Positions 45,001-53,631 are shown, counted from the first letter of the stretch. The stretch: 64,000 nucleotides of DNA from a bacterium (GCA_028716385.1 JAQUPX010000001.1:532775-596774); one strand, 5' to 3'. Numbers and translations are program-made. The notes: a model not told the origin generated them from the sequence alone.

Positions 45001-47922
45001 CGTATTTAGAGTGTCTCTTCCCCTTAAGTGTCCGTTTACATCTCGTCTCATAGCATCTTCGGGTATGTAGCTTCCGATATCAAGATGGAGTTTCCCCGAG
45101 TCGCCTTTTACCCATATTTCAACATATTGTTCTTCTGCAAAATTCATTCCCCGCTCTGACAAGCAGGTTTGTAAAGTAGTCCAGCAAGGAGTAGTTGTTC
45201 CGTATCTCCAACTATCTGACGATGGTATTTTCAAAACTAAATAAGGTCGCGTATCTTTTCTTTTTTGCTCTGACAGATTTGGATAAAGAACCGTATCGGG
45301 CAGATTGTCGGGGTTGTACCACTGAGGGTGTGCGAAGCCGTTTTCATCTATTCCTGTTGGTTTACTTCCAAGAATCCAATCTCCTCTGGTTACTCCTAAT
45401 GATGTGGAAGACTTTGCGCCTTCCATATCGTCTATATACACCTCTCCTTTAGTATTTGCATCAGGTAATGATGTGCCTACATTTCCCTGGATAGTAAAAG
45501 AAGATGGGGCAGATGCATTAACTAAAGGTAATCCATCAGCAAGTTTTGTTAAGAAATCAGGTTTATACGAGGCGCTGCCTACTAATTCACCCAATAGAAT
45601 TTTTGTTGGCTCTGAGCCTAAACGAGGTCTTGTATCAAATGAATTTGTCGAATAATATATAAATGCGGAAGACAATTGTCCTGTTTCTCCTATTTTGGTC
45701 TCTCCTCTCATACCAAGTAAGTTTTTACTAGCTGCCTGAAAAAACGGAACATACTGAAAGTCTGCACTTATATTTGCGTTTGGATTATCTACAAGAGGAG
45801 TCTTGAATGTTATGTGTCCGATATCATAATCTATATCATAATCCTCTCCGCTTTTTAATAGGACACCTCCTACTTTTATTACCTCACTGCCGGGCATTAT
45901 ATTCATCATACCAAGCGAATAATCTCTTGTTGTTCCTTTGTATTGCATCCATATATAATATTTGGGTTGAACTTTATCCGGCGATAAATCCGGTTTATTA
46001 TAAATTGGATCTTTGCTCGTTAATACAGTATCAATAAATGGGAAGTTTTGAGGGAACACGATTAGCCCGCCATACCGTGTATCTATTACATTTTTCAAGT
46101 TTCCCAGCGTGTCTTTTAATCCTAATAAAGTTGCATAAGGTTTATTGTCATTATTTGGATCTATTTCCTCATCTACTCCTCCACCGTAACTATGTTTATA
46201 TATCTTTATATTAAAATTAGTTAAATCAAGGCTGTCAGAGCCTAATGAATATCTATTTTTTAGCTCATACCACCAGCTTACATATGATGTATCTGCCGGC
46301 CCCTGGTGAAGGTCTCTTTTTATTACCTGTGCGTTTTGAATTGAGGTCGCTTGTGTGCTATCATAAGTTCCTACGGTATAGATACTATCATTTCTATCTT
46401 TATAAGTCCATCTTACAGCAAGCAAATCTTCCGAATATAAAGAGTAGTTTAAGTGTAATATTGGGAGTCTCAGGTTGTTTCCTATCCCAGCCGTATCAAG
46501 TATAAAGAAACTATTTTCTAATTCCTGAACGAATCGGTAATCGTTCGTTAAAGACGTATCCGGGACAGTAGAATCAATGGGAATATCAAATGCTGTTCCT
46601 GCTCTTGTTGCATCTTGCGCAGTCTGATCTTTTTTATTTCGATAAACCTTAAAATCCAATATTTGCTGGGGTAAAAAATCGAAATTCCCGGAATATATAT
46701 CATGCCTATCTGTCAGACTTTTAACATACTTAGGCGGTAATAAAGCGAAAAACCGGGCTTTCACGAAATCTACGTCTTCTATTTTTATTTCCTGAGTTGT
46801 CTTGCCGCCGCCTGACCATGTTGTGCTTTGATTTTCCGTTGCTTCTCGTGAAGCAATAGTCGTCAAGCTTAGCGGTCCTATTTTTGCCTGACTTTTTATT
46901 CCGAACAATCCTTTATGCGGAGTTGAGCCTCCTATTAAAAGTACCCCGGGCAACGAAAGTTCAGTATTTCCGGCATTAATTGACTGTATTATCTCGTCTT
47001 CATCCCCTTTATATTCAAGTTTTATTGTATTATCAAGTTCAAATTCACGCTCAGAGTCATGGTTAATGTATACATTTACTTTCTCGCCTATTGTTCCTTT
47101 CAAGTCTACAGTAAGATGCTGTTTCATCGTAAGATTTGGAAACCAGCTCTCATGTGTTTGCTCATTCGGTTTTAAATCAAAATTTTTGGACTTATTCCCT
47201 CCAAGTTCTACTCTTTGACTGCCGGATACATCAAGTTTTCCTCCCTGCCCTATTATCCCGGCTATAGGTTTTGGAAAATTTATTGGCAAATCAATATCTT
47301 TAATTAACCCGGTTCCTCTGCTTTTTTGTGTTTCTGCATTGAATATTGCCGAATATGTTGAATTAAAGCCCGACAACATCATATTTTCATACAACTCTGA
47401 TAATGGAGTCGCTTTTAATCTAACGAATATACTATCTTTTGTCTCATAAGTAATAATAAAACTTTTACTGCCGGGGCGGGCCGTTTCGTCTGAAAATGAA
47501 ATTTCCGATTCTGTTTCAAAACCGGAAACCTCTTGAAGTAGTATATCGGAAGCTTTTAATAATGGAATAGTATCAGGAAAAATAGGAGTGGTCGTATCCT
47601 TATAAACGGTGTCCGAAAAAGCAAGAGCGTTTGTATCGTTTATTGAGGTGTCAGGCAAAACGAGAACAGTCGTATCATTGAGCAAAGTGTCAGGTGAAAC
47701 AAGCGTATTCGTATCTTTCTTATTTGTTGTATCACTTATTATTCTCGGGATAACAAGGGTATCTTGTGCCAACGGGGATTGTAAACTATCTGTTGAAATA
47801 ATACTAGTATCTTTTGGGAAAATATAAGTCGAATCCGTCCCGACCTGGCGGGACGTATCTGAAGGAGCTTTTGACCCGCTCGTAATATTGGACTGAACTA
47901 GAATAAAAAATAAGACGAACAT
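42037..47922 (-). CDS. sprA: T9SS outer-membrane translocon SprA/Sov
   Basis: A giant beta-barrel through which type IX cargo crosses the outer membrane. 1961 residues from ATG 47922, with AAAGG before it; a TTG one codon earlier is unlikely. Short signal sequence, then a disordered Thr/Ser/Asp-rich stretch (~20-140; TDTSINDTN-like repeats), then SprA-type blocks such as NLTMKQHLTVDLKGTIGEKV, DDEIIQSINAGNTELSLPG, LLGMRGETKIG, IDDMEGAKSSTSLGV and long runs of alternating barrel strands to a terminal Phe (VEFAF). Known SprA proteins exceed 2300 residues, so this is a compact version. The N-terminal tail carries an in-frame palindromic element (47836). A promoter lies 30-58 bp upstream. No other T9SS component was found nearby. 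Confidence 0.93.
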   Translation of the reverse strand: MFVLFFILVQSNITSGSKAPSDTSRQVGTDSTYIFPKDTSIISTDSLQSPLAQDTLVIPRIISDTTNKKDTNTLVSPDTLLNDTTVLVLPDTSINDTNALAFSDTVYKDTTTPIFPDTIPLLKASDILLQEVSGFETESEISFSDETARPGSKSFIITYETKDSIFVRLKATPLSELYENMMLSGFNSTYSAIFNAETQKSRGTGLIKDIDLPINFPKPIAGIIGQGGKLDVSGSQRVELGGNKSKNFDLKPNEQTHESWFPNLTMKQHLTVDLKGTIGEKVNVYINHDSEREFELDNTIKLEYKGDEDEIIQSINAGNTELSLPGVLLIGGSTPHKGLFGIKSQAKIGPLSLTTIASREATENQSTTWSGGGKTTQEIKIEDVDFVKARFFALLPPKYVKSLTDRHDIYSGNFDFLPQQILDFKVYRNKKDQTAQDATRAGTAFDIPIDSTVPDTSLTNDYRFVQELENSFFILDTAGIGNNLRLPILHLNYSLYSEDLLAVRWTYKDRNDSIYTVGTYDSTQATSIQNAQVIKRDLHQGPADTSYVSWWYELKNRYSLGSDSLDLTNFNIKIYKHSYGGGVDEEIDPNNDNKPYATLLGLKDTLGNLKNVIDTRYGGLIVFPQNFPFIDTVLTSKDPIYNKPDLSPDKVQPKYYIWMQYKGTTRDYSLGMMNIMPGSEVIKVGGVLLKSGEDYDIDYDIGHITFKTPLVDNPNANISADFQYVPFFQAASKNLLGMRGETKIGETGQLSSAFIYYSTNSFDTRPRLGSEPTKILLGELVGSASYKPDFLTKLADGLPLVNASAPSSFTIQGNVGTSLPDANTKGEVYIDDMEGAKSSTSLGVTRGDWILGSKPTGIDENGFAHPQWYNPDNLPDTVLYPNLSEQKRKDTRPYLVLKIPSSDSWRYGTTTPCWTTLQTCLSERGMNFAEEQYVEIWVKGDSGKLHLDIGSYIPEDAMRRDVNGHLRGRDTLNTEDTNGDRIFSTAKDVGLDGVAGTDGNNISGDDGNDDWAYDPKYPYDYSHINGTEGNGNLDGEDLDKDSTLDDQSDFFTYSVDLSNPQSDSCHIDERSGWHFFRIPLTAFETNKVGAPQWEYIRYSRLWIEQISPGYEVAIAALDVVGNKWKHKGSDNVTVATKNTNEDPDYNANPAPVKREKDSYGRLEQEQSLVLKYENLLNIEGSCYTTYSVPRSFIQYKNFSFWTRGTGDAQLFIRLIGDNFNFYEYRDSISTNWEEIKIDFDAMAQLKLTRDLGDTSTIISSDGHFRICGDPSITNVSRIELGVIADSSKFYSGEIYFDELRLSNVRRDVGVAGTVGLTCGISDFASLNLSYTSTSPYFKSLAAFSSEAGRMATNSQKTVVFNGGFKADRFLPAAWGFSLPINFGITNGTSAPIHKDDILLNSFEQKKETSLNKQRSFGLSNISKTGSKNPFLRLTLDNLKGAFNYSDNASNLPTRIDSSSTHTSSASYGYSPNLPVLKIKNFAFTYFPKLLSIGGSYTHSEARKYTIIERTDTLNHTTKLDTIYDKYTVPGAQTFLWNRGIEYKPINPLSFSYSSNHTKDLYFDRKDKEIEMNEHVGVGFNPSLFGIISPGVSYSAGYGEDHSKMLDSVRNVSTTNSITYTLPVNLYKIITLGTKVRNEKLDSLAKPLSFNWSLIQIEKLVGTLQNPSLSYSISKGNTFFSLIDRPSYKYRWGFEERPDTRIASDLVDHSSLFNQTKSYGVTGIGISIKNISLRGSASRTLSDNAKSGSNITTSCQTQYPNFSFDIGNIEKFFLFKKLFNSFNAGYTYALNTSESGSKVAINSVPVLTSTSENTNISYEINGEFKDKTGARASINVAKGREELRTETGNIIASQKISYSFSLNRSINVSNGIKFPGLYNVKLKSNLDAKVTTDFSIDTQENAVTKEKKRDMKSIKVSPQLNYNFSESVTGGATAFYTQQWSKIGAGGNLRDVGINFSVEFAF
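47836..47855 (-). repeat. Palindromic element inside sprA, N-terminal tail
   Basis: A perfect 7-bp stem CGTCCCG/CGGGACG around ACCTGG. On the coding strand ACG TCC CGC CAG GTC GGG ACG gives T-S-R-Q-V-G-T, in the same frame as the copies at 33351 and 52277. Confidence 0.7.
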
Positions 47923-47951
47923 CAACCTTTATGCTTCATATAATAGGATAT

Positions 47952-47980
47952 AGAGTATCTTTTTTACTCGTAATTGTCAA
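47952..47980 (-). promoter_or_regulatory. sprA promoter
   Basis: Minus strand TTGACA (47980-47975), 17-bp spacer, TACTCT (47957-47952), 30 bases before the sprA ATG. The rest of the 266-bp gap to 48188 shows nothing recognisable. Confidence 0.55.
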
Positions 47981-48188
47981 GAGGTAAAATCCATTTTTTT
48001 AGGTAGCGTTCACAACGGATAAATGTTACTTTAATTATGTTAGAGTTTTCGATCTGCCTGAGGTGGAAGGATTGTTCCAGTTTATCCATCTCTTCCGTAA
48101 AAGGTTTGAGACCATAGTAGTTGTTATAACGGAAGAGAACGGAGGGGGCGGGGAAGAGGAATCAAAAACGAGAGTTGTTTTTATTTGC

Positions 48189-49115
48189 CTAATTTTTGTA
48201 TTTTTTTAATATCCTTAATACTCTTAATGTATTCCATCTGCTTTCTTTGCCTATTGCTTCCATCTCAAAATGTACTTTTCCCGTATGTTTCTGTTGAACA
48301 GGCCAATGATTATTTGTTAACTTCTTTCCTAGTATGATTTCTAACGCTTCTTCCATTCTCTCATCATATTTTTGACAAGAGGACCTAAAATAATCCATAC
48401 ATCTTAGAATATCATATTTCCACCGGACAGGATAGGATAACATTGTCATTTTTTTGTCAATTATTTCATCGGTTTTATCAGATTTATATAGTTTATGCAT
48501 TAAGATGAATTCATGAGCTTTTTTTATTGAGGGAATAATTTCTCTATTTTTATATGTGTAATTATTGTCCAGATATTCTTTTAATCCTTCCAGTATATTG
48601 ATTGTCGTATGAAAGGAGCTATGATTCTTATCAAATTCCCATCTGCAGTTCCAGCCTCCGTCAGGGAATTGTTTTCCCAGAATAAAATCAATAATTTCAT
48701 CTATTTTTGGGGAAGAGATTTTTGCATAACAACATATATTTAATATCATTCCACATACACATAAATCCCCATATCTTTCTTTCTTTTTTTTTGGTATTTT
48801 CCAAAGCGTATTAATTAGTATTTTACTGCTTTCTATATATTCTTTCGTTTCGGGATGTATTTCAATATTTTTCAAGTCAAGCATTGTATAAGTAGTTGAA
48901 ATCCATTTAGGTGAATAAATTCCATTTCCCCATAATCCCGTATTATTATTGCGTTTATCAAGGAATTTTTTGCCCCAGCCGCTTTTTGCAATAGCTTTTC
49001 TTAAGTGGTTTAATTTTTCTATGTCGGCATTTAGTAAATCGCGGTTTGTTTGATAAATAATCGAAGGGTCACCGGCAAGCAGCCATTTTATTACACTATT
49101 TGTATTATCTTCCAT
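48189..49115 (-). CDS. Squalene-cyclase/prenyltransferase-like alpha/alpha-toroid protein
   Basis: A 308-residue protein with helical repeats of the terpenoid-cyclase/prenyltransferase toroid type: WLLAGDPSIIYQTNRDLL at the N-terminus, NTGLWGNGIYSPKWISTTYTM, and FPDGGWNCRWEFDK followed by SSFHTTINILEGL. Similar proteins are annotated as squalene-cyclase-like but lack the DxDD cyclase motif, and none is seen here. There is no signal peptide. It ends 74 bases after ... the sprA leader and begins 21 bp after ftsK stops, on the same strand. The function of this family is unknown; it is not obviously linked to chromosome partition. Confidence 0.65.
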   Translation of the reverse strand: MEDNTNSVIKWLLAGDPSIIYQTNRDLLNADIEKLNHLRKAIAKSGWGKKFLDKRNNNTGLWGNGIYSPKWISTTYTMLDLKNIEIHPETKEYIESSKILINTLWKIPKKKKERYGDLCVCGMILNICCYAKISSPKIDEIIDFILGKQFPDGGWNCRWEFDKNHSSFHTTINILEGLKEYLDNNYTYKNREIIPSIKKAHEFILMHKLYKSDKTDEIIDKKMTMLSYPVRWKYDILRCMDYFRSSCQKYDERMEEALEIILGKKLTNNHWPVQQKHTGKVHFEMEAIGKESRWNTLRVLRILKKYKN

Positions 49116-49136
49116 TAAGAAAAAAAGAGAAAGTTA

Positions 49137-51722
49137 TTAGTTGGCAGAGGATGGTTGAAGTATTACTTCCCGGGATTTACTGCCGACATAAGGTCCGACA
49201 ACTCCTGCTTTCTCCAATTCATCTATTAATCTTCCTGCCCGCGCATAGCCTATTTTAAATTGTCTTTGTAATAACGATACGGATGCAACTCTATGTCGGA
49301 TTACAAGCTCTTTCGCTTCATTAAATAGCTCGTCAAATTCGTTTTTATCGGTTCCGCTTGGGGTATTACTACTTGAGACGGATTCATTCTCTCCCTGGCG
49401 AAAATCCATAGGTCTTATTTCAAGAATGTGGTTTCTTTCGGGAAGCTCGGGATAGTAATCAAGAGACAATAATAAATCGGATACTCCGGTTAATCCATAT
49501 TTTGATTCCGTAGCTTTAGCAAACATTTCTATCCGTTCGGCGGCACCGGGGAGCGTATCTATACTGACCAATGATTCTACCAAATCTTGACGAACTATGT
49601 CATCTGTGATTTGCGAGGAATTTTCTATTTTATCTTTTAATAATTCTTTAAGCCATTTTAATGACCATAAATCCGTTATGTGTTTTGACTCCTGCGTTGA
49701 AATGTATGCGCTGTGTACTCTTTTGGTTACTCCTTCGCCGGGCGGTAAAAACAACATATCTCCTTTGCCTAATAATTTTTCTGCGCCGTTCATATCAAGA
49801 ATCGTTCTGGAGTCGGTTTTTGATGCTACCTGAAACGCTATTCTCGCGGGGAAATTTGCTTTTATTAAACCTGTGATTATATCTACGCTTGGACGCTGTG
49901 TGGCAATAACAAGATGAATCCCAACTGCGCGCGACATTTGTGCAAGGCGGGTTAAAATTATTTCTATGTCTCTTGGTGCAGTGAGCATCAAATCTGCAAG
50001 TTCATCTATTAATATAACAATATAGGGTTTCGGAACGGCAGCTTTTTGGTTGTAGCCGGCAATATCTCTGACTCCCGCAATGGCGAATTCTTTATAACGA
50101 ATTTCCATCCAGCTAAGAGCTTCTTTTAGTGCGCCGAGAGACTCCTTTGCATCCGAAATTACGGGTCTGACTAGATGGGGGATTCCGTTGTAAAGTCGGA
50201 GTTCAAGACGTTTCGGGTCTATCATCAAAAAACGAACGTCCGCAGGAGATGCGCGATATAATATGCTCGCGATTATCGTATTTATGAATACGCTTTTTCC
50301 TGAACCGGTGGTTCCTGCGACTAACAAGTGTGGGAATTCTGCTGCATCCGCATAAACGGGTTCGCCCGCGATGTCTTTACCAAGAGCTGTACATAATGTT
50401 GCAGGGTCAGAATCAAATTCGGTTGAGCTTAAAAGTTCTCTTATGTATACGCTTTGTCTGTGCTGGTTCGGAACTTCTATGCCGATTGCGGCTTTGCCGG
50501 GAATAGGAGCTTCTATTCTTATTCTTGCAGACTTCATTGACAGAGCGATATCATCGGCTAAAGAGGCAACCTGGGAAACTTTTATACCGGGGTCAAGTTC
50601 AAGTTCGTAACGCGTAATTACAGGACCCGGAGCGGCATTAGTTATTCTTCCTTTAACGCCAAACTCCGCAAACTTGGATTCCAGGAGATTTGCATTGTTC
50701 TTTAATACCTGTTCATCCTCCACGGGAGTAGCATTATTATCGGGTAGTTTTAATTTTTCAAGATACATCTCTTTGAATTTTTTGGTGTCTTTGAGTGCGG
50801 CATCTAATGGATTTTCAGGATTTTGGATTGGGGGTTGGGGGTTTTGGATTGGGGACTCGGGAATTATTTCCGGTTGAGGTGTTTGTTCATCTTGAGTCTC
50901 AAGCTGGAAGCTTGAGTTACTTTTGTCTTGAGCTTCCACGGGAGGCGTCTCCCCTTGAATTAAAGATGTGGATTCGCTTGCGACGGGAATTTCTATGTTC
51001 TCTTTTGTTTCGACCGGAGCGCTTTCCAGTGCTGTGTCAGGCAAAGTTGCCGAATATTCTGCCTCCGATTCTAACAGAGTTTTATGTCGTCTGAAAATAC
51101 GATTAAAAAGGTTGGCAAAGAAACTAAAAACAGCATTGCGGAAAACGTCAAACGTTAATGCCATTCCGAACAAGATGGCAAATATAACAAACCATTTGCC
51201 GACTCCAAAATATCTATTTAAAAATATTTTAAGATTATTGCCTAAAAGGCCCCCGTCTGTGTTAAGCTGGGGGAAGCTGGAAAAAGATAAACATAACAAT
51301 AAACTTACACCGACGATAAAAAGAGTTTTTAACGGGAGAATTGCCCAGTATCTATAAGGCATTAGTCCCCACAATAAAAGCAAAAACGGAATCAGCCAGG
51401 AGCAGATTCCGAAAATTGATTTGAACCATAAACTTGTTATCGCTCCTACGATGCCGCATTTATTGAAAACGATTGGTTGGATGTGAAAGTAAAAAGGATT
51501 TAATTGGGAGTAATCATAAGAGTTGAAGGTAATGATACTTGTAATTATAAGAGCCGCAGCGGTTATGAAAAATATGCGGATTGTCTGTATCTGGCGAACG
51601 GTAGATAATTTGAGAAAAGACTTTATTAAAGCGAGGATTATGACGGAAATTGCAAATAGGGATAATGCCCCCATAATTATATAGAGGATAGTTTTTAAAA
51701 CGGTCTCCATCCAATAGCTCAT
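49137..51722 (-). CDS. ftsK: DNA translocase FtsK
   Basis: Septum-anchored motor that pumps DNA and activates dimer resolution. 861 residues. The N-terminus has four to five membrane helices within residues 5-195. A Pro/Glu/Gln-rich linker (~215-310) contains PIQNPQPPIQNPENP. The motor has Walker A GTTGSGKSVF (470-479), Walker B IVILIDELADLM and the RLAQMSRAVGIHLVIATQRP helicase-like segment. The C-terminal gamma winged helix (LLQRQFKIGYARAGRLIDEL) that reads KOPS sites is intact. ATG 51722 is preceded by a TTGACA-type promoter. Downstream is the toroid protein. Confidence 0.97.
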   Translation of the reverse strand: MSYWMETVLKTILYIIMGALSLFAISVIILALIKSFLKLSTVRQIQTIRIFFITAAALIITSIITFNSYDYSQLNPFYFHIQPIVFNKCGIVGAITSLWFKSIFGICSWLIPFLLLLWGLMPYRYWAILPLKTLFIVGVSLLLCLSFSSFPQLNTDGGLLGNNLKIFLNRYFGVGKWFVIFAILFGMALTFDVFRNAVFSFFANLFNRIFRRHKTLLESEAEYSATLPDTALESAPVETKENIEIPVASESTSLIQGETPPVEAQDKSNSSFQLETQDEQTPQPEIIPESPIQNPQPPIQNPENPLDAALKDTKKFKEMYLEKLKLPDNNATPVEDEQVLKNNANLLESKFAEFGVKGRITNAAPGPVITRYELELDPGIKVSQVASLADDIALSMKSARIRIEAPIPGKAAIGIEVPNQHRQSVYIRELLSSTEFDSDPATLCTALGKDIAGEPVYADAAEFPHLLVAGTTGSGKSVFINTIIASILYRASPADVRFLMIDPKRLELRLYNGIPHLVRPVISDAKESLGALKEALSWMEIRYKEFAIAGVRDIAGYNQKAAVPKPYIVILIDELADLMLTAPRDIEIILTRLAQMSRAVGIHLVIATQRPSVDIITGLIKANFPARIAFQVASKTDSRTILDMNGAEKLLGKGDMLFLPPGEGVTKRVHSAYISTQESKHITDLWSLKWLKELLKDKIENSSQITDDIVRQDLVESLVSIDTLPGAAERIEMFAKATESKYGLTGVSDLLLSLDYYPELPERNHILEIRPMDFRQGENESVSSSNTPSGTDKNEFDELFNEAKELVIRHRVASVSLLQRQFKIGYARAGRLIDELEKAGVVGPYVGSKSREVILQPSSAN

Positions 51723-51730
51723 ATTTATTT

Positions 51731-51759
51731 TTTCTAATATGAAATACCGTAATTGTCAA
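51731..51759 (-). promoter_or_regulatory. Possible ftsK promoter
   Basis: Minus strand TTGACA (51759-51754), 17-bp spacer, TAGAAA (51736-51731). It lies very close to the ftsK start, which would leave almost no leader. Confidence 0.35.
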
Positions 51760-51857
51760 TTTTTTTGTATGGTAGGGGGGAAATAATAAAGAAGGGGAGA
51801 TAATAGAAGCAAATAATCTATCCCAAAAGCACTAAAAAGTAATCACATATAAAATTC

Positions 51858-52017
51858 TCACCGCAGAGACGCAGAGTTCGCAAAGAACATAGAATGGAAA
51901 ATTTAGAGTTAAAAAAACAAACAAAAAAATAGAGATAAAACTCAGAGAGGACGCAGAGAACTGAAAACAGATTGTATCCACGAATGAACACGAATTCACA
52001 CGAAAAAAGAGGAATGG
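51858..52017. repeat. Degenerate dispersed repeat (CGCAGAG / CACGAA phrases)
   Basis: The 307-bp gap between ftsK and the propeller gene contains no gene. It holds ACCGCAGAGACGCAGAG, AGTTCGCAAAGAAC, GAGGACGCAGAGAAC and CCACGAATGAACACGAATTC with CACGAA again. Similar phrases lie at 15462, 16930-16970, 17183 and 54780-54830. Confidence 0.5.
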
Positions 52018-52029
52018 AGCACGGAAAGA

Positions 52030-53583
52030 TTATTTAAGGATGATGAGTTTTTGGGTTTCTTTGTGAGTTCCTGCTGAGAGATTTACAAAATAAATACCGT
52101 TGATGCGAATATTGGGAGTGAAGGTGTAATTACCTTTGGTTAATGTGCCTGAATAGACAGTGCTTTGAAGTCTTCCGCATAAGTCGTAGATAGTTATTCG
52201 TGTATTAGTATAATAGTTATTAGGAACATCCAAATAAATCTTTCCTTTTCTTATTTCCATTTTTGATATTTGATCGCCGCCAAGGCGGGATGTCGCTTCG
52301 CTCCATTTTTCTTCTACTTTCATACAGCCGCAATTAGTGGAATTACTAATATCGTCAAGCGCGTAGACAGTGCCGTCATTCCCAGTGCCTACTACCAATT
52401 CTACGCATCCATCGTTATCAATGTCTGCAATGATTATGTCATGAACATCATTTGCTAATTGTATTTCCCACAAAAATGAACCATCTTCCCCATTAAAACA
52501 ACGCAATGAAGGCCCCATTTCGTTAGGAACAATAATTTCAAATTTACTATCCATATCAATATCGGCAATAGAGATACCTCTATGAATGACTCCTCCGGTA
52601 AAATGACTCCATTTTGCTATTCCCGTTGCTCCGCTGAAACAATAAAGATTTTTATCCCAACTCCCAATTGTTATTTCCAACGTATCATCCTTGTCAATAT
52701 CCGCTATTGCCGGGGAAGAGTAAACAAAATCTCCAGTTATATAACTCCATTTTATTACTCCCGTTATTCCATTTAGACAATAGACCGTACTGTCTTGGCT
52801 TCCCAATATTACTTCCATTGTATCATCTTTATCAACATCCGCTATTGCTGGGGAAGCCCATATTAATTTTCCAGTTAGATAACTCCATTTCACTTCTCCT
52901 TTTACCCCACTAAGACAATAAACCTTGCGGTCACCACTTCCAATTACTACTTCCATTGTATCATCATTGTCAATATCTGATATTGCAGGGGAAGACATTA
53001 CAGCACTTCCAATTAAACAACTCCATTTCACTTCTCCTTTTACCCCACTAAGACAATAAACCTTGCGGTCGTAACTTCCAATTACCACTTCCATCGTATC
53101 GTTTTTATCAATATCGGCAATTGCAGGGGAAGATTCTACATCACCTCCAGTTAAATAACTCCATTTCACTCCTCCCGTTATTCCATCAAAGCAGTAAACT
53201 TTACAGTCGTCGCTTCCAATTACTACTTCCATTGTATCATCATTGTCAATATCTGATATTGCAGGGGAAGACATTACAGCACTTCCAGTTAAATAACTCC
53301 ATTTCACTCCTCCCGTTACCCCATTAAGACAATAAACCTTGCGGTCACAACTTCCAATTACTACTTCCATTGTATCATCCTTGTCAACATCTGCCACTGC
53401 TGCACCATGAGATTCTACAGAGTTTCCTGTTTGATACGACCATTTTACATCAGGTGCGGACATCATAGCCCCTTTCATCCACTGTAGATGTGTGTTCTCA
53501 AGTGTAGCGCCGTATTTGGACCAAGTGCCTAAAGCGTAGGTAGGGTTTTGTTGGAGAAGGAAGAAGATTAATATGTTATCCAT
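52030..53583 (-). CDS. Secreted repetitive beta-propeller protein with T9SS sorting domain
   Basis: A 517-residue exported protein. The N-terminus (MDNILIFFLLQQNPTYALG) looks like a short signal sequence, though no Shine-Dalgarno is seen. About seven 46-residue units follow, each with VKWSYLTG, SSPAIxDIDxDDTMEVVIGS (an FG-GAP calcium loop) and KVYCLxG (PQQ-propeller-like). The central units are nearly identical even at DNA level (138-bp period). A linker with ATSRLGGDQ is encoded by a palindromic element. The type A sorting domain (ITIYDLCGRLQSTVY ... NGIYFVNL ... QKLIILK) ends the protein. Ligand unknown. Confidence 0.85.
   Translation of the reverse strand: MDNILIFFLLQQNPTYALGTWSKYGATLENTHLQWMKGAMMSAPDVKWSYQTGNSVESHGAAVADVDKDDTMEVVIGSCDRKVYCLNGVTGGVKWSYLTGSAVMSSPAISDIDNDDTMEVVIGSDDCKVYCFDGITGGVKWSYLTGGDVESSPAIADIDKNDTMEVVIGSYDRKVYCLSGVKGEVKWSCLIGSAVMSSPAISDIDNDDTMEVVIGSGDRKVYCLSGVKGEVKWSYLTGKLIWASPAIADVDKDDTMEVILGSQDSTVYCLNGITGVIKWSYITGDFVYSSPAIADIDKDDTLEITIGSWDKNLYCFSGATGIAKWSHFTGGVIHRGISIADIDMDSKFEIIVPNEMGPSLRCFNGEDGSFLWEIQLANDVHDIIIADIDNDGCVELVVGTGNDGTVYALDDISNSTNCGCMKVEEKWSEATSRLGGDQISKMEIRKGKIYLDVPNNYYTNTRITIYDLCGRLQSTVYSGTLTKGNYTFTPNIRINGIYFVNLSAGTHKETQKLIILK
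52277..52288 (-). repeat. Palindromic element inside propeller gene, linker
   Basis: CCGCCAAGGCGG flanked by GATGTC. On the coding strand ACA TCC CGC CTT GGC GGC GAT gives T-S-R-L-G-G-D between the propeller and the sorting domain; same frame as 33351 and 47836. Confidence 0.7.
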
Positions 53584-53601
53584 TATATATTTTTAAAATC
53601 A

Positions 53602-53621
53602 GTTGGGGCAGTTGCCCCAAC
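53602..53621. repeat. Hairpin upstream of propeller gene
   Basis: GTTGGGGC-AGTT-GCCCCAAC, an 8-bp perfect stem, between the start of the propeller gene and the decayed T9SS tail. No T-run follows on either strand. Confidence 0.6.
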
Positions 53622-53631
53622 CTACCCATTA

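Noticed and set aside
52440..53460. CRISPR-like array
   Set aside because: The periodic pattern is the 138-bp coding repeat of the propeller gene; no short repeats with unique spacers were found.
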